A stretch of 64,000 bases of DNA from Oceanirhabdus seepicola (GTDB lineage: Bacteria > Bacillota > Clostridia > Clostridiales > Clostridiaceae): assembly GCF_023684385.1 (NCBI RefSeq), contig NZ_JAGSOJ010000001.1, forward strand, positions 682,001 to 746,000, given 5' to 3'. Shown piece by piece: positions 34,445 to 44,415 of this stretch; within the stretch, counting starts at the first letter, position 1, and each line of letters begins with the position of its first letter. The notes beneath the pieces are model-generated. The model searched no databases. It saw nothing but the letters and a program-made list of their open reading frames with translations, and had not been told where the DNA came from. Position numbers and translations under genes: made by a program.

Positions 34445-35377
34445 ATGAAAGCCAACTATAAAGAAATGTTATCTAAATATAAATCCTTAATAGGCTTAGT
34501 AATACTTTGTATTGTGATTACAATTATAAATCCAAGATTTTTAACAGTAAATAATCTTAGAAACGTTTTAACTCAGGTATCAGTTAATGCAACCATTGCA
34601 ATTGGTATGACTTTTGTAATTTTAACAGGAGGAATAGACCTTTCTGTAGGTTCCATATTAGCAATTTCAGGTGCTGTAGCCGCATTCCTTATGAAAAGTA
34701 CAGGAAATGTTTTTATATCTATAATAGCTGCTTTAATTATAGGTGCATGTATTGGCGCAATTAACGGAATAATAATCTCAAAAGGAAAATTACAGGCTTT
34801 TATTGCAACTCTTGCAACTATGACAATCTTTAGAGGAGTAACTTATGTCTTTACAAATGGTATCCCAATATCAGGATTAGGAAAATCTTTTATGGTTATA
34901 GGTAATAAAAGATTCTTTGGAATTCCCCTTCCAATAATCATAACTTTAATTGCATTTTCAGGAGCATGGTATTTATTAACTCAAACAAAATATGGAAGAT
35001 ACGTATATGCTTTAGGTGGAAATGAAGATTCAGCAAGACTTTCCGGTATTAACACAACTAAAATTAAATCAATAGTATATGTTATTTCTGGTATGATGGC
35101 AGCTTTAAGTGGAATAATAGTTACAAGTAGAATTGGTTCTGCTGGTCCGACTGCTGGAAGTGGATATGAACTTGACGCAATTGCTGCTGTAGTAATTGGG
35201 GGTACTAGTCTCTCAGGTGGTGAAGGTTCTATAACAGGAACTATTATCGGTGCATTAGTAATTGGAGTTTTAAACAATGGTCTAAACTTAATGAATGTTA
35301 ATCCTTTTTATCAATCAATAGTAAAAGGTGCAGTTATATTAATTGCAGTATTAATTGATAAGAAAAACAAAAAATAA
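34445..35377 (+). CDS. rbsC: Ribose ABC transporter permease
   Basis: 310 residues with eight to ten membrane helices. Family motifs GIDLSVGSILAISGAVAAFL and, near the end, DAIAAVVIGGTSLSGGEGS. Forms the ribose channel with RbsA and RbsB. AGAGGAGGAAG lies upstream. Confidence 0.95.
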   Translation: MKANYKEMLSKYKSLIGLVILCIVITIINPRFLTVNNLRNVLTQVSVNATIAIGMTFVILTGGIDLSVGSILAISGAVAAFLMKSTGNVFISIIAALIIGACIGAINGIIISKGKLQAFIATLATMTIFRGVTYVFTNGIPISGLGKSFMVIGNKRFFGIPLPIIITLIAFSGAWYLLTQTKYGRYVYALGGNEDSARLSGINTTKIKSIVYVISGMMAALSGIIVTSRIGSAGPTAGSGYELDAIAAVVIGGTSLSGGEGSITGTIIGALVIGVLNNGLNLMNVNPFYQSIVKGAVILIAVLIDKKNKK

Positions 35378-35402
35378 AATTCTAATAAGGAGTGTATTAC
35401 CC

Positions 35403-36329
35403 ATGAAAAAACTTAAGAAACTCTCATGTTTAGCAGTTTCAATGATTCTTGCTGTAGGTTTATTTGCAGGATGTGCAAAACCTGAAAATGGTGGGAATGG
35501 TGAAAAAGCTAAAGACACACAAAAAATCGGAATGGTTCTTTCTACTTTAAACAATCCTTTCTTTGTAAGCATGAAAGAGGGCGCTCAGAAAAAAGCAGAC
35601 GAATTAGGATATGATTTAATTGTTCTTGATTCAAAGGATGATGCAACTACAGAAAGAGCAAATGTTGAAGACTTAGTTCAACAAGGGGTAGCAGTACTAT
35701 TAATTAATCCAACTGATAGTGATGCTGTTGGTAATTCTATAATGGTTGCAAATGATAGTGATATTCCAGTTATAACTGTAGATAGAGGAGCAAACACAGG
35801 TGAAGTATTATCTCATATTGCTTCTGACAATACTGCTGGTGGTAAATTAGCTGCAGAATATATGTTAGAGTTATTAGGTGGAAAAGGAAACTTAGTTGAA
35901 CTACAAGGTATTCCTGGAGCTTCAGCTACAAGAGAAAGAGGCGCTGGTTTCCATAGTGTTGTGGATGATAAAGATGATGTAAAAGTTGTTTCTAGTCAAC
36001 CAGCTGATTTTGATAGACAAAAAGGTTTAAACGTAATGGAAAACATAATTCAAGCCACACCTGAATTTGACGGTGTATTTGCTCATAATGATGAAATGGC
36101 TTTAGGTGCTTTACAAGCACTATCATCTGCTGGTAAAGATGTGGTAATTATCGGATTTGATGGAACTGCTGATGCTGTAAAAGCTGTTGAAGATGGAACA
36201 ATGGAAGCTACAGTTGCTCAACAGCCAGATTTAATGGGCTCACTTGCTGTTGAAAATGCTGTTAAAACTATAAAAGGTGAAACTATTGAAGATAATATTC
36301 CTGTTGATTTAAAACTTATTAAAAAGTAA
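35403..36329 (+). CDS. rbsB: Ribose-binding lipoprotein
   Basis: 308 residues from the ATG at 35403 (GGAGTG upstream). Lipobox VGLFAGCAK, then the sugar-binding fold: IGMVLSTLNNPFFVSMKEGA, INPTDSDAV, HNDEMALGALQAL, IIGFDGTADAV. Anchored to the outer face of the membrane and feeds RbsAC. Confidence 0.93.
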   Translation: MKKLKKLSCLAVSMILAVGLFAGCAKPENGGNGEKAKDTQKIGMVLSTLNNPFFVSMKEGAQKKADELGYDLIVLDSKDDATTERANVEDLVQQGVAVLLINPTDSDAVGNSIMVANDSDIPVITVDRGANTGEVLSHIASDNTAGGKLAAEYMLELLGGKGNLVELQGIPGASATRERGAGFHSVVDDKDDVKVVSSQPADFDRQKGLNVMENIIQATPEFDGVFAHNDEMALGALQALSSAGKDVVIIGFDGTADAVKAVEDGTMEATVAQQPDLMGSLAVENAVKTIKGETIEDNIPVDLKLIKK

Positions 36330-36370
36330 TCCCTTTCCCCCTTTAAATTATTATATACATTTAGATATAT

Positions 36371-36405
36371 AAAGAGTAATCTGGCTTTTTACTAGATTGC
36401 TCTTT
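36371..36405 (+). terminator. Terminator between rbsB and rbsR
   Basis: 12-bp stem AAAGAGTAATCT/AGATTGCTCTTT with one G-T pair and an 11-nt loop, then ATATAATTTCTT. Confidence 0.65.
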
Positions 36406-36474
36406 ATATAATTTCTTATTATAATAAGTACATGGATCATTTATACATTATATTTGTTAAACATGGAGGAAAGC

Positions 36475-37476
36475 ATGAGAAAAGCAACAATGCAGGATAT
36501 AGCCAATAAGGCAGGCGTATCAAAAACAACTGTTTCAATGGTATTAAATAAAAAAGATAGTAACATAAGCAGTGCAACTAAGGATAAAATATTCAAGATA
36601 ACTCAAGAATTAAATTATATACCTAATTCCATAGCAAGAAGTTTAAGCACAAGAAAATCAGGAACGATAGGTATAATGGTGCCAGACATAACAAACCCAT
36701 TCTTCTCTGAAATAGCAAGAGCTATTGAAGATGCTGCAAATTTTTTTGAATATAATGTTATATTCTGCAACTCTGATAATGAAATAGAGAAAGAAGAAAA
36801 ATATATTCAACTTTTAGTAAGTAAACTTGTTGATGGAGTAATTTTTATTGCTGGTGGAAAAAGTACTAAAAGTATAGATATTCTCAATAATAATGGCGTT
36901 CCTTTTGTACTAGTGGATAGATATGTTGAAGGATATGAAAATAGTTATGGGGTATATACTTTAAATAAAGAAGGGATAATTGATGGTATTGACTATTTAT
37001 ATAAAGAAAACAAAAGAAAAATAGTCTTTGTTTCAGGTTCATCTGAAATTGAAATATCAAATTTAAGATTAGATGGATATAAGGAAGCAATGAAAAGCTA
37101 TAAAATATATGATGAATCTTTAATCTTTGAAGGCGATTTCACTATTGATGGTGGAAAAAAAGCAACAGAAGAGATATTAGAAAATATTAAAGACTTTGAT
37201 GCAATTTTTTATAGTAATGATGTTATGGCCTTGGGCGGGATGAAAGTATTAAAACGTCAAGGATATACAATACCAGAAGATGTTAGTATAATTGGTTTTG
37301 ATAACATTCAACTTTCTCAAATTGTAGAACCTGAACTTACTACCATTGGACAGCCAATATATGATATAGGTAAAGAATCCTGCAAATTATTAATTGATGT
37401 TATTAATGAAAATGATATACATGAAAAAGTAATCAAGTTCAAGCCAAAGTTGATAAAAAGAGGCACGGTTAAATAA
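36475..37476 (+). CDS. rbsR: LacI-family regulator of the ribose operon
   Basis: 333 residues from the ATG at 36475 (GGAGG five nt upstream). N-terminal helix-turn-helix MQDIANKAGVSKTTVSMVLN and hinge helix IARSLSTRKSG, then a sugar-binding core with IMVPDITNPFFSEIARAIE. Placed right behind rbsB, so ribose is the likely inducer and the triple operator at 31501-31535 its target. Confidence 0.88.
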   Translation: MRKATMQDIANKAGVSKTTVSMVLNKKDSNISSATKDKIFKITQELNYIPNSIARSLSTRKSGTIGIMVPDITNPFFSEIARAIEDAANFFEYNVIFCNSDNEIEKEEKYIQLLVSKLVDGVIFIAGGKSTKSIDILNNNGVPFVLVDRYVEGYENSYGVYTLNKEGIIDGIDYLYKENKRKIVFVSGSSEIEISNLRLDGYKEAMKSYKIYDESLIFEGDFTIDGGKKATEEILENIKDFDAIFYSNDVMALGGMKVLKRQGYTIPEDVSIIGFDNIQLSQIVEPELTTIGQPIYDIGKESCKLLIDVINENDIHEKVIKFKPKLIKRGTVK

Positions 37477-37510
37477 AGCTATGTTAAAAAATAACGTTGG
37501 TAATATACTA

Positions 37511-37543
37511 TTAATGAAGGGAACCTTAGATTCCCTTCATTAA
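37511..37543. terminator. Terminator shared by rbsR and the GNAT gene
   Basis: Perfect 13-bp stem TTAATGAAGGGAA and complement, 7-nt loop, between two convergent genes. Confidence 0.8.
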
Positions 37544-37546
37544 TAT

Positions 37547-38080
37547 TTATAGTGAATACTCTAATTGATAATCTCTCGTATCACTTTCATATAACTCTTT
37601 ATTAATTTCCACAGCCTCTTTACAGCCTATGGCAAAATAAAATGCAATTGTTTCTTCAGCCGACCCAGCACAAAGATAAATTTTATCTGCATTCCACTCT
37701 CTTGCTATATCTGCACAAAGCATAAATAATTTTTTGCCTATACCTCTATTCCTATGTTCTAATGTAATAAAAAGTTGGTCTAATAAAACGTAATTAAACT
37801 CATTCCCAAAGAACTTACGATTTATACTTGCAAAGCCTAATAGTTTATCATTACTTTCAAAAGCACCATAAGCTACACCACCACTTAAAATAGTTTCTTT
37901 CAAATTGCTATAATGTTCTTCGTATCCATTAGGCCAATCCAAATCTTGATAATTAATTTCAACTAATTGGCGCTTTCCATTTACTTGTCTCCACGCTTTC
38001 CCAATATATTGAGATGGATTCATTTCATTTATTCGTTCACATTCTTCCACTGTTAATTTCCTATATAAAATATTTTTCAT
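37547..38080 (-). CDS. GNAT-family N-acetyltransferase
   Basis: 177 residues. Acetyl-CoA site LEHRNRGIGKKLFMLCADIA, preceded by the strand YVLLDQLFI, and the late strand KIYLCAGSAEETIAFYFAIG. Substrate unknown. Convergent with rbsR; it starts a minus-strand run with the Nudix and second GNAT genes, though those lie upstream of it. Confidence 0.85.
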   Translation of the reverse strand: MKNILYRKLTVEECERINEMNPSQYIGKAWRQVNGKRQLVEINYQDLDWPNGYEEHYSNLKETILSGGVAYGAFESNDKLLGFASINRKFFGNEFNYVLLDQLFITLEHRNRGIGKKLFMLCADIAREWNADKIYLCAGSAEETIAFYFAIGCKEAVEINKELYESDTRDYQLEYSL

Positions 38081-38144
38081 ACAGTTACCTCCCTATATCC
38101 CTTAGTACAATTTATCTTTTGACTATATAATAAATATCAATTTT

Positions 38145-38624
38145 CTAAAGAATAAAAAAGTTTTCCTGATTTTCTAAATACGAGGTTTTCTTCTCATCCA
38201 ATGCTCTAAGAGCTTGTTTAACTCTTCTTAACAATCGACCACTTAGGTATCGTTCAATCTCCTGTATTTTTATAAATTTATAATTCTCTAATTCCTCAGG
38301 TGGTAATTTTATTTCATTAATAGATGAAGTATTTAAAACACCTGCATAGAAAATAAAATTTAATGACTCAGTAGAAGTCTCAGTCCCATTATAGTAGTCT
38401 ACTACAAGTAAATCTTTCAGCTTAATATCAAGAGAAAGTTCCTCTTTAAGTTCTCTTTTACATCCCTCAGCAGGAGATTCATTTAATTCAATAACGCCAC
38501 CAGGAATACTCCAATCATCTATATAGGTTGGCTTTACAACTAATAGTTCCATTTTGTCATTAAAGAAAATTGCTCCTGATGCCATACGTTTTTTAGGTAA
38601 TTTTTCATAAAACTCTAAATTCAT
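38145..38624 (-). CDS. Nudix hydrolase
   Basis: 159 residues. The Nudix box is GGVIELNESPAEGCKRELKEE, ending LSL where the usual Gly is replaced by Ser; the catalytic Glu residues are present. Cleaves nucleoside-diphosphate-linked compounds; substrate unknown. Good GGAGATG site before the ATG at 38624. Its 35 C-terminal residues match the fragment at 18805-18912. Confidence 0.88.
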   Translation of the reverse strand: MNLEFYEKLPKKRMASGAIFFNDKMELLVVKPTYIDDWSIPGGVIELNESPAEGCKRELKEELSLDIKLKDLLVVDYYNGTETSTESLNFIFYAGVLNTSSINEIKLPPEELENYKFIKIQEIERYLSGRLLRRVKQALRALDEKKTSYLENQENFFIL

Positions 38625-38668
38625 TAAATCATCTCCTTTAATTATTACATATATGTTATTCTTCCCTT

Positions 38669-39451
38669 TTATTTTTTATAATTAATATAATATGTGTCAT
38701 ATGGCTCTTCCATGATGTATCCAAGCTTTTCAGCTAAAGCAACGGATTCAGAATTAGCCGCATCCCAACTAGGGTATATTCCTCTATCAAGACATTCTAA
38801 AATCAATGCAGAGGCTACTATTGTTGCTAGACCTTTTCTTCTATGGTCAGGATGTGTTCCAATTTCAATCTCTAATCCCTGATCATAAATACTATATGAA
38901 GATGCTCCACAAACAACTTGTCCATGACTTAAGATACAGAAGCCAATTCCTCTATTTAAATAATCCTCTGTTGAATCAAATTGACTTGTGAAATCTTCTG
39001 AAACCTCATGCAAAGATGGTTCTTCCGCCAAAGAGGCATCTATTCTTTTAAGTTCATATCCTTGTGGAAGTGCTAATAAAAATTTTTGTAAATGATTACG
39101 GTCTAAATGTTCTGGATTCTTTTTAAACTCAAATCTTTGAAATTTATCTATACGACCTTTATGGATAGTTTCTATATACTTTTTCCATTCATCAGTCTTT
39201 ACAATTACTAGACTATGTTCTGGCAGATTATATAATAACTCTTCTGCTGCTTCTGAATTTATATCTCCAGCATAAAACACAAAGAAACCCACCATAACTT
39301 GTGCAACTGTAGGATTTTCAAGGTCATCAACCCAAGCTGTTCCCATATGACCTTGTAGATATGAGCGTACTAGAGTACAGTTGAATTTTTGAAACATAGA
39401 GGATAATTTTTCTCTTAAATTGATATCTGCTTTATAAATTATTATTATCAC
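38669..39451 (-). CDS. GNAT acetyltransferase of the PF12746 type
   Basis: 260 residues starting with GTG at 39451. The N-terminal half has the family features SYLQGHMGTAWVDDLENP and GFFVFYAGD. The C-terminal half is the acetyl-CoA domain: CILSHGQVVCGASSYSIY, LEIEIGTHPDHRRKGLATIV, SWDAANSESVALAEKLGYI. The start is uncertain because the upstream binding site (AAGAAAGAAG) is weak. Substrate not known. Confidence 0.8.
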   Translation of the reverse strand: MIIIIYKADINLREKLSSMFQKFNCTLVRSYLQGHMGTAWVDDLENPTVAQVMVGFFVFYAGDINSEAAEELLYNLPEHSLVIVKTDEWKKYIETIHKGRIDKFQRFEFKKNPEHLDRNHLQKFLLALPQGYELKRIDASLAEEPSLHEVSEDFTSQFDSTEDYLNRGIGFCILSHGQVVCGASSYSIYDQGLEIEIGTHPDHRRKGLATIVASALILECLDRGIYPSWDAANSESVALAEKLGYIMEEPYDTYYINYKK

Positions 39452-39512
39452 TTCTTTCTTTTTAATATTTGTTTTTACAAGGAAAATTATACCACCGAAT
39501 TAGAGTATACAA

Positions 39513-39546
39513 AAGGTAGAGAATAAATATAGCTATTCTCTACCTT
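39513..39546. terminator. Hairpin terminator
   Basis: Perfect 13-bp stem AAGGTAGAGAATA and complement with an 8-nt loop, downstream of the TldE-like gene on the minus strand and upstream of the GNAT gene. Confidence 0.7.
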
Positions 39547-39641
39547 CTCAAAATTTATTTAATTCTAATTTTAAAGATGCAGAATCTCAAGATGATTTAA
39601 AACTCATTTTGAGATAATCTCTTATTTTTATTTAGCTAACT

Positions 39642-40877
39642 CTATAACTTTTTAACATCCATATCCATGATCATATATTTCATATTCATTGAAGACATAA
39701 CTTTATCACAGGAAACGCCTCTAAAGTCCTCTCCAAACATATTAAATACATGCGATGATATTTGTAATTCAGGCAATCTTCCTACAAACTTCTCACCATC
39801 AAATAAAAATGCAACTTGAACTGGTGTGCCAAAACCACCATCTGGAGTAAAGTCTCCACCTGAAGCAATAAAGACAAATACAGCCATTTCCCCATTTAAA
39901 AGTTCTTTTGCTGTTTTTGCACCACTTTTAGCTATTAAGTTAGGCCAACCTTTTAATCCTGGTACACCGTCATATTCCCCAGCACCTGTTCCAGTAAGTG
40001 GTAAATTATACATTTTAGCTACTGTCTTATCAGTGAAAGGTGCTTTTATTACCCCGTTGTCAATTAAATGATATCTATAATTACTATTAACAACCCCTTC
40101 ATCATCAAAGAACTTAGAATTAATATCATCCTCTGGATTTGATGTTTGATACAAAGTAAAATCGCTACTAAATTTCTTTTCATTCATTAATTCTGAGAAA
40201 ATAGATGCTCCACTTGCAAACTTTCTTCCCTGTAAATCTCTCAAAAACATAATAAACATGCTCATATCCGCATTTAAAAATGCAACTGGAAGTTTATTAT
40301 TTTCTGGAAGTTCAACTTTATTTCTATATGCATTTAATAAGTTATTGGCATACTTTATAAATTCATCTCTGTTAAAATTTCTACCCTCATATGGAAGGAA
40401 TAAATCCATTATATTTTTAGAGCTTTTTTCTTTAACTCCAATGTCACAAGACATATATCTTGTTTTATATTTTAGGTTTAAGTTCTCATTATTCTCTAAT
40501 ATCACTTCTTCCTCAATAACATTTATCTTATTACTGAAAATAAAATCATCATTTTTCCTAAGCTCTTCTAAAAGACACTCTATCTCGTTTATAAGCTCTT
40601 TTCCTTTTGGTATATTTGAATTTAATTCCATACTTTCATTCATATTGCATGATGGGTCATTCTCATAAGCTATGTTTAAACTTAAAGATTTTTCAGCTTT
40701 ACTAAACATTTCTGACTCATCATATTTTCCTAATGCACCAGCAACCCCAATCTTTCCTTCCTTGTATACCCTAAAGCCTGTCTTAGTAATATCTTTTTCT
40801 CTTATTGATTCAATTCTGCTTTGAACTATATTTATAGAAGTTTCTTTTACTCTTCTAGTATATTTTTCCCTAATCAC
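39642..40877 (-). CDS. TldE/PmbA-like subunit of a TldD/TldE metalloprotease (pair 1)
   Basis: 411 residues. TldD/PmbA fold without the HExxxH zinc motif, as expected for the non-catalytic partner. Late segment LPLTGTGAGEYDGVPGLKGW and AVFVFIASGGDFTPDGGFGT are the barrel-forming parts. Follows the TldD-like gene by 14 nt. TldD/E complexes degrade unfolded or leader peptides, for example in microcin and RiPP maturation. Confidence 0.85.
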   Translation of the reverse strand: MIREKYTRRVKETSINIVQSRIESIREKDITKTGFRVYKEGKIGVAGALGKYDESEMFSKAEKSLSLNIAYENDPSCNMNESMELNSNIPKGKELINEIECLLEELRKNDDFIFSNKINVIEEEVILENNENLNLKYKTRYMSCDIGVKEKSSKNIMDLFLPYEGRNFNRDEFIKYANNLLNAYRNKVELPENNKLPVAFLNADMSMFIMFLRDLQGRKFASGASIFSELMNEKKFSSDFTLYQTSNPEDDINSKFFDDEGVVNSNYRYHLIDNGVIKAPFTDKTVAKMYNLPLTGTGAGEYDGVPGLKGWPNLIAKSGAKTAKELLNGEMAVFVFIASGGDFTPDGGFGTPVQVAFLFDGEKFVGRLPELQISSHVFNMFGEDFRGVSCDKVMSSMNMKYMIMDMDVKKL

Positions 40878-40891
40878 TTATATCCTCTCCC

Positions 40892-42229
40892 TTAATGAAC
40901 TTGAATATCTCTTGCTCTTACATATGGACCACCAAATGATACTGCCAGTGGAAACTGTTCCATTTTTCCACATCCACCCCAAACGCTGTCAGTAATTTTT
41001 AATTCACTTGAAACTCCATCAATTTTAAATAAAGTTTCCATAACATTTCCTGATATAACAGAAACATTTACAGGTTCTGCTATCTTACCATCTCTTATCA
41101 TATAAGCTTTCTTAGGTGCAATCGTAAAGGTACTCATACCTGAACCGTGTTTAAAATCTTTAATATAAACTCCTTCTTTTATTTCTCCAATTAGTTCATC
41201 TTTAGTTTTATTTCCTGGCTCAATATATGTGTTAGTCATTCTAACAATTGGCTCAAATTCAAAATCCTTCGCTCTTGCATTGCCTGTTAATTCTTCTTTT
41301 AAATCTGCAGCAGTTGATGAAGAATGTAATCTTCCTCTTAGAACTCCATTCTTAATTAAATAAGTCTTTTCTGTCTTAGTTCCCTCATCATCGTAAGGTA
41401 CATATCCTGTAACAGAATTATCTCCATAATCAACAATTGAAAGAATATCTGCTCCAACTTCAGCTCCTATCTTCCATTCTTTCATCATTGTTTCATCACC
41501 AATCATAAAGTCTGCCTCACTTTTATGACCGAAACTTTCATGAGCGAAAACCCCAGTAACTTGCGGTGATAAAACAACTGTATATTTCCTTGGTTCAACA
41601 GGCTTTGATTTTTTAACAAATTCAACTGATTCATTATAATCTTTTTCAAATTTATTTATTAATTCTTTAAGTTCCTCAAACTTATGTGAATTAACGCTTG
41701 AACTATCTTCAAATTTCTTCTCTCCACATGAAATAGCATAATCAATCATAACTCCTGCAGCTTGATAATCATGTTTTATTGAGCTTCCTTTACTAGAGTA
41801 AAATTCTTTTTCCACTCTCTTATCTACATAATTAACTTGCCAACTTTTAACTTCTTCTTTTTCTTTGATTAATGGTATTAATTCATCAACTAAAGCTAAC
41901 TTGTCATTTTGACTTACACTGTTGATTTCATATCCCTCAAATTGATGAATCTCATCTTCATTAACTTGGAACTTGCTAACAATAAGATTTTCTAAAATTT
42001 TCTCATTTTCCTGTGCCATTTTACTTAATTCATCTATATTATCCTGAATGTTCTCTACATCTGTAGTAGATTTGTAATACCACCTTTGTCCATCAAAAAT
42101 TCTTATAAATGCCCCCGTATATTCTCTTACTTTGTTTTCATCAAGAATACCATCTGTATAATTGATTGTAGATTCAAATACATTTTCTATTCTTACATCT
42201 GTGTATAAATTCTCCGGAAACTTGTACAT
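40892..42229 (-). CDS. TldD-like catalytic subunit of a metalloprotease (pair 1)
   Basis: 445 residues. The zinc motif HExxxH is present as VFAHESFGHKSEADF, with the later Cys in SVWGGCGKMEQFPLAVSFGG near the C-terminus as in TldD. First gene of the pair; the partner is at 39642. A second pair lies at 61909-64000. No precursor peptide gene is seen close by. Confidence 0.88.
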   Translation of the reverse strand: MYKFPENLYTDVRIENVFESTINYTDGILDENKVREYTGAFIRIFDGQRWYYKSTTDVENIQDNIDELSKMAQENEKILENLIVSKFQVNEDEIHQFEGYEINSVSQNDKLALVDELIPLIKEKEEVKSWQVNYVDKRVEKEFYSSKGSSIKHDYQAAGVMIDYAISCGEKKFEDSSSVNSHKFEELKELINKFEKDYNESVEFVKKSKPVEPRKYTVVLSPQVTGVFAHESFGHKSEADFMIGDETMMKEWKIGAEVGADILSIVDYGDNSVTGYVPYDDEGTKTEKTYLIKNGVLRGRLHSSSTAADLKEELTGNARAKDFEFEPIVRMTNTYIEPGNKTKDELIGEIKEGVYIKDFKHGSGMSTFTIAPKKAYMIRDGKIAEPVNVSVISGNVMETLFKIDGVSSELKITDSVWGGCGKMEQFPLAVSFGGPYVRARDIQVH

Positions 42230-42450
42230 AATCTTCCCCCTTTAAATTTAGATTTAAATATTATAATTATTTAATATGTAGTTAATTTTTATAATATTTA
42301 GAATTTTATTACTCTTATATTATATATTGGATATTTGTGTAAGTCTATTTTTTTAATACGATAAATTTAAGTTACATATTCATAAGCTACGGAATTATTT
42401 AAAAGTTATGGGTATACTATTAAAAATAGGGCTATTTAGGAGGAGTATAG

Positions 42451-43032
42451 ATGAACAATCTTATTGTAATTTCAGATGAAAAGTTTGAAGAATCAGAAAT
42501 GCTACATGATGTATTAGAAGAATATGACGACTTCAAAAAAGTAATTTTTTCAAGATTTGATAACTACGATCAACTTAATAACTCTAATCAATTAGTTAAA
42601 TTTTATAATATAAAAAATTTTAAATTTGCAAAAATGAGCAAATTCGTTAGATTGTTTTTTGGTGGTAACCTATTCTTACAAAAAACAGTAGGTAAAGTTT
42701 ATGGTATAAACAAAACTATGGTGTTTCAAGATTATTATGTTCATTTTAAAATAGCACAGAATAAAATTATTAAGGATGTTGTAGACGCTAATCCTGAAAA
42801 TTGCTCAATTCTTATAGCAAATGGAATTTTTACACTTCCATTTATAGTTGAAATAAGTAAATATATAAAAAAAACATATAATCAAGAAGTGTGCATAGTT
42901 GGAATTGTAAAAAGAAAACATATTTTTAGATTAACCCAAAAAAATAAGAGCTTGAAAAACAATATAATCGATTGGATTAATAAGTATTATTTAAATAAAG
43001 TTAATAAGATTATTTTAGATACTTCAAAATAG
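42451..43032 (+). CDS. Half-length glycosyltransferase-like protein (N-terminal domain only)
   Basis: 193 residues. It aligns with the N-terminal Rossmann half of the glycosyltransferase that follows: here SILIANGIFTLPFIVEISKY, NIIDWINKYYLNKVNKIIL; there SIAIIANDIYILPHAYSLYL and WILNNFIDKCDLIT. It stops where the sugar-nucleotide domain would begin, with a normal stop codon and a good AGGAGG site, so it may be a real short protein rather than debris. Operon with 43053-44321. Confidence 0.6.
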   Translation: MNNLIVISDEKFEESEMLHDVLEEYDDFKKVIFSRFDNYDQLNNSNQLVKFYNIKNFKFAKMSKFVRLFFGGNLFLQKTVGKVYGINKTMVFQDYYVHFKIAQNKIIKDVVDANPENCSILIANGIFTLPFIVEISKYIKKTYNQEVCIVGIVKRKHIFRLTQKNKSLKNNIIDWINKYYLNKVNKIILDTSK

Positions 43033-43052
43033 CTTGTATATAGGAGGCACAA

Positions 43053-44321
43053 ATGGATAAGACCATTACTACTGTAATAGTATTCACACATTCTGTAATT
43101 GATAATGATTCAAGAATTCAAAATCAAGTTAACCAATTAGCTAAAAAATTTACTGTTTACTTATGTTGTAGAAATAGTAATTCAAATAGATTAAATGAAG
43201 TTTTAGATAAAAATGTTATTCCGATTCCATATGAAGGTTATCCAGTTTTCGGAAGAGTTCATTCAACAATTTTGAACAGAACCATGTCAAAGCATAACTT
43301 CATTGAAAAAATAGTGGAAAAAGTATTAAATAAATATTTATTGATAAATACAAATTCATGTTATTTAAACTATATTGGATATGCTGAAGTTATGAAACAA
43401 CAATTATTAGAAGAATTAGAGGAAAGAAATGATTTAAATAAATCCATTGCTATAATTGCAAATGATATTTATATATTACCACATGCATATTCTTTATATT
43501 TGAAATTAAATAAACAATATGAAAAAGTTAGATTAATAGGGGATATGCATGAACTTCACTTTGCTTCCTATAATCATGAAGATGACTTCAAAAGAGAGTT
43601 AAGAAAGTGGATTTTAAATAATTTCATTGATAAATGTGATTTAATTACTTCTGTATCAGAAGAATGTGTTGATTTATATAAAGAGAAATTTAACTTAAGT
43701 AATACTATGTCTATAATGAATGTAGCTAAATATGCAGAAATACCTATCCAAATTAAAAATACTGAAGAAATTAAGTTAGTCCATACTGGTGGTGCTAGTC
43801 CTGAAAGAAAATTAGAAAATATGATTGATTTGATGGAGTTATTGCCTAAAAATTATAAGCTCTATTTTTATTTAATTACAAGTCACTCTTCAAGTTCATT
43901 ACAGTATCTTGAATTTCTTAAAAATAGAATTATACAAAAGGACTTAAGTGGTAGAGTTTTTATTTTAGATCCAATACCATCTGAAACTGTTGTTTTAGAA
44001 ATGTCAAAATATGATATTGGGATTTATCATATAAAACCTGAATGTCCTAATCATGAGTACGCTATGCCAAATAAACTATTTCAATTCATACAAGCAAGAT
44101 TAGGGGTTGTGGTAACACCATTGAAGTCTATGAAAAGAATTGTTGAGGACTATAATGTGGGATGTGTATCAAAAGATTTTGAGGTAACATCATTCGCAGA
44201 ATCTGTGAAGATGGTAGCCAATAATTTAGAACACTATAGAATTAATTCTAACAAGGCAGCTCATGAGCTAAATGTAGATAGAGAATGGGAAAAATTATCA
44301 AAAAAAATTCTTGATCTTTAG
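43053..44321 (+). CDS. GT4-type (GT-B) glycosyltransferase
   Basis: 422 residues. GT-B fold: N-terminal acceptor domain (LIGDMHELHFASYN), linker, then VHTGGASPERKLENMIDLME, and the donor-binding end ECPNHEYAMPNKLFQFIQAR followed by GVVVTP. No signal peptide. It probably transfers a sugar onto a surface glycan or lipid. Two-gene unit with the half-length relative before it; convergent with the ABC importer operon. Confidence 0.85.
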   Translation: MDKTITTVIVFTHSVIDNDSRIQNQVNQLAKKFTVYLCCRNSNSNRLNEVLDKNVIPIPYEGYPVFGRVHSTILNRTMSKHNFIEKIVEKVLNKYLLINTNSCYLNYIGYAEVMKQQLLEELEERNDLNKSIAIIANDIYILPHAYSLYLKLNKQYEKVRLIGDMHELHFASYNHEDDFKRELRKWILNNFIDKCDLITSVSEECVDLYKEKFNLSNTMSIMNVAKYAEIPIQIKNTEEIKLVHTGGASPERKLENMIDLMELLPKNYKLYFYLITSHSSSSLQYLEFLKNRIIQKDLSGRVFILDPIPSETVVLEMSKYDIGIYHIKPECPNHEYAMPNKLFQFIQARLGVVVTPLKSMKRIVEDYNVGCVSKDFEVTSFAESVKMVANNLEHYRINSNKAAHELNVDREWEKLSKKILDL

Positions 44322-44369
44322 TTAATGTTCCTTATATAAAATCTTCAATAAATATTCAGCTACTAGATA

Positions 44370-44412
44370 AAAAGCTACCAAAATGCTCTTATGCCAGCAC
44401 TTTGATAGCTTT
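44370..44412. terminator. Terminator between glycosyltransferase and ABC importer operon
   Basis: AAAGCTACCAAAATGCT (44371-44387) pairs with AGCACTTTGATAGCTTT (44396-44412) with two G-T pairs. Nearly the same hairpin recurs at 49186-49229, on the other side of the ABC operon. Confidence 0.75.
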
Positions 44413-44415
44413 TCA

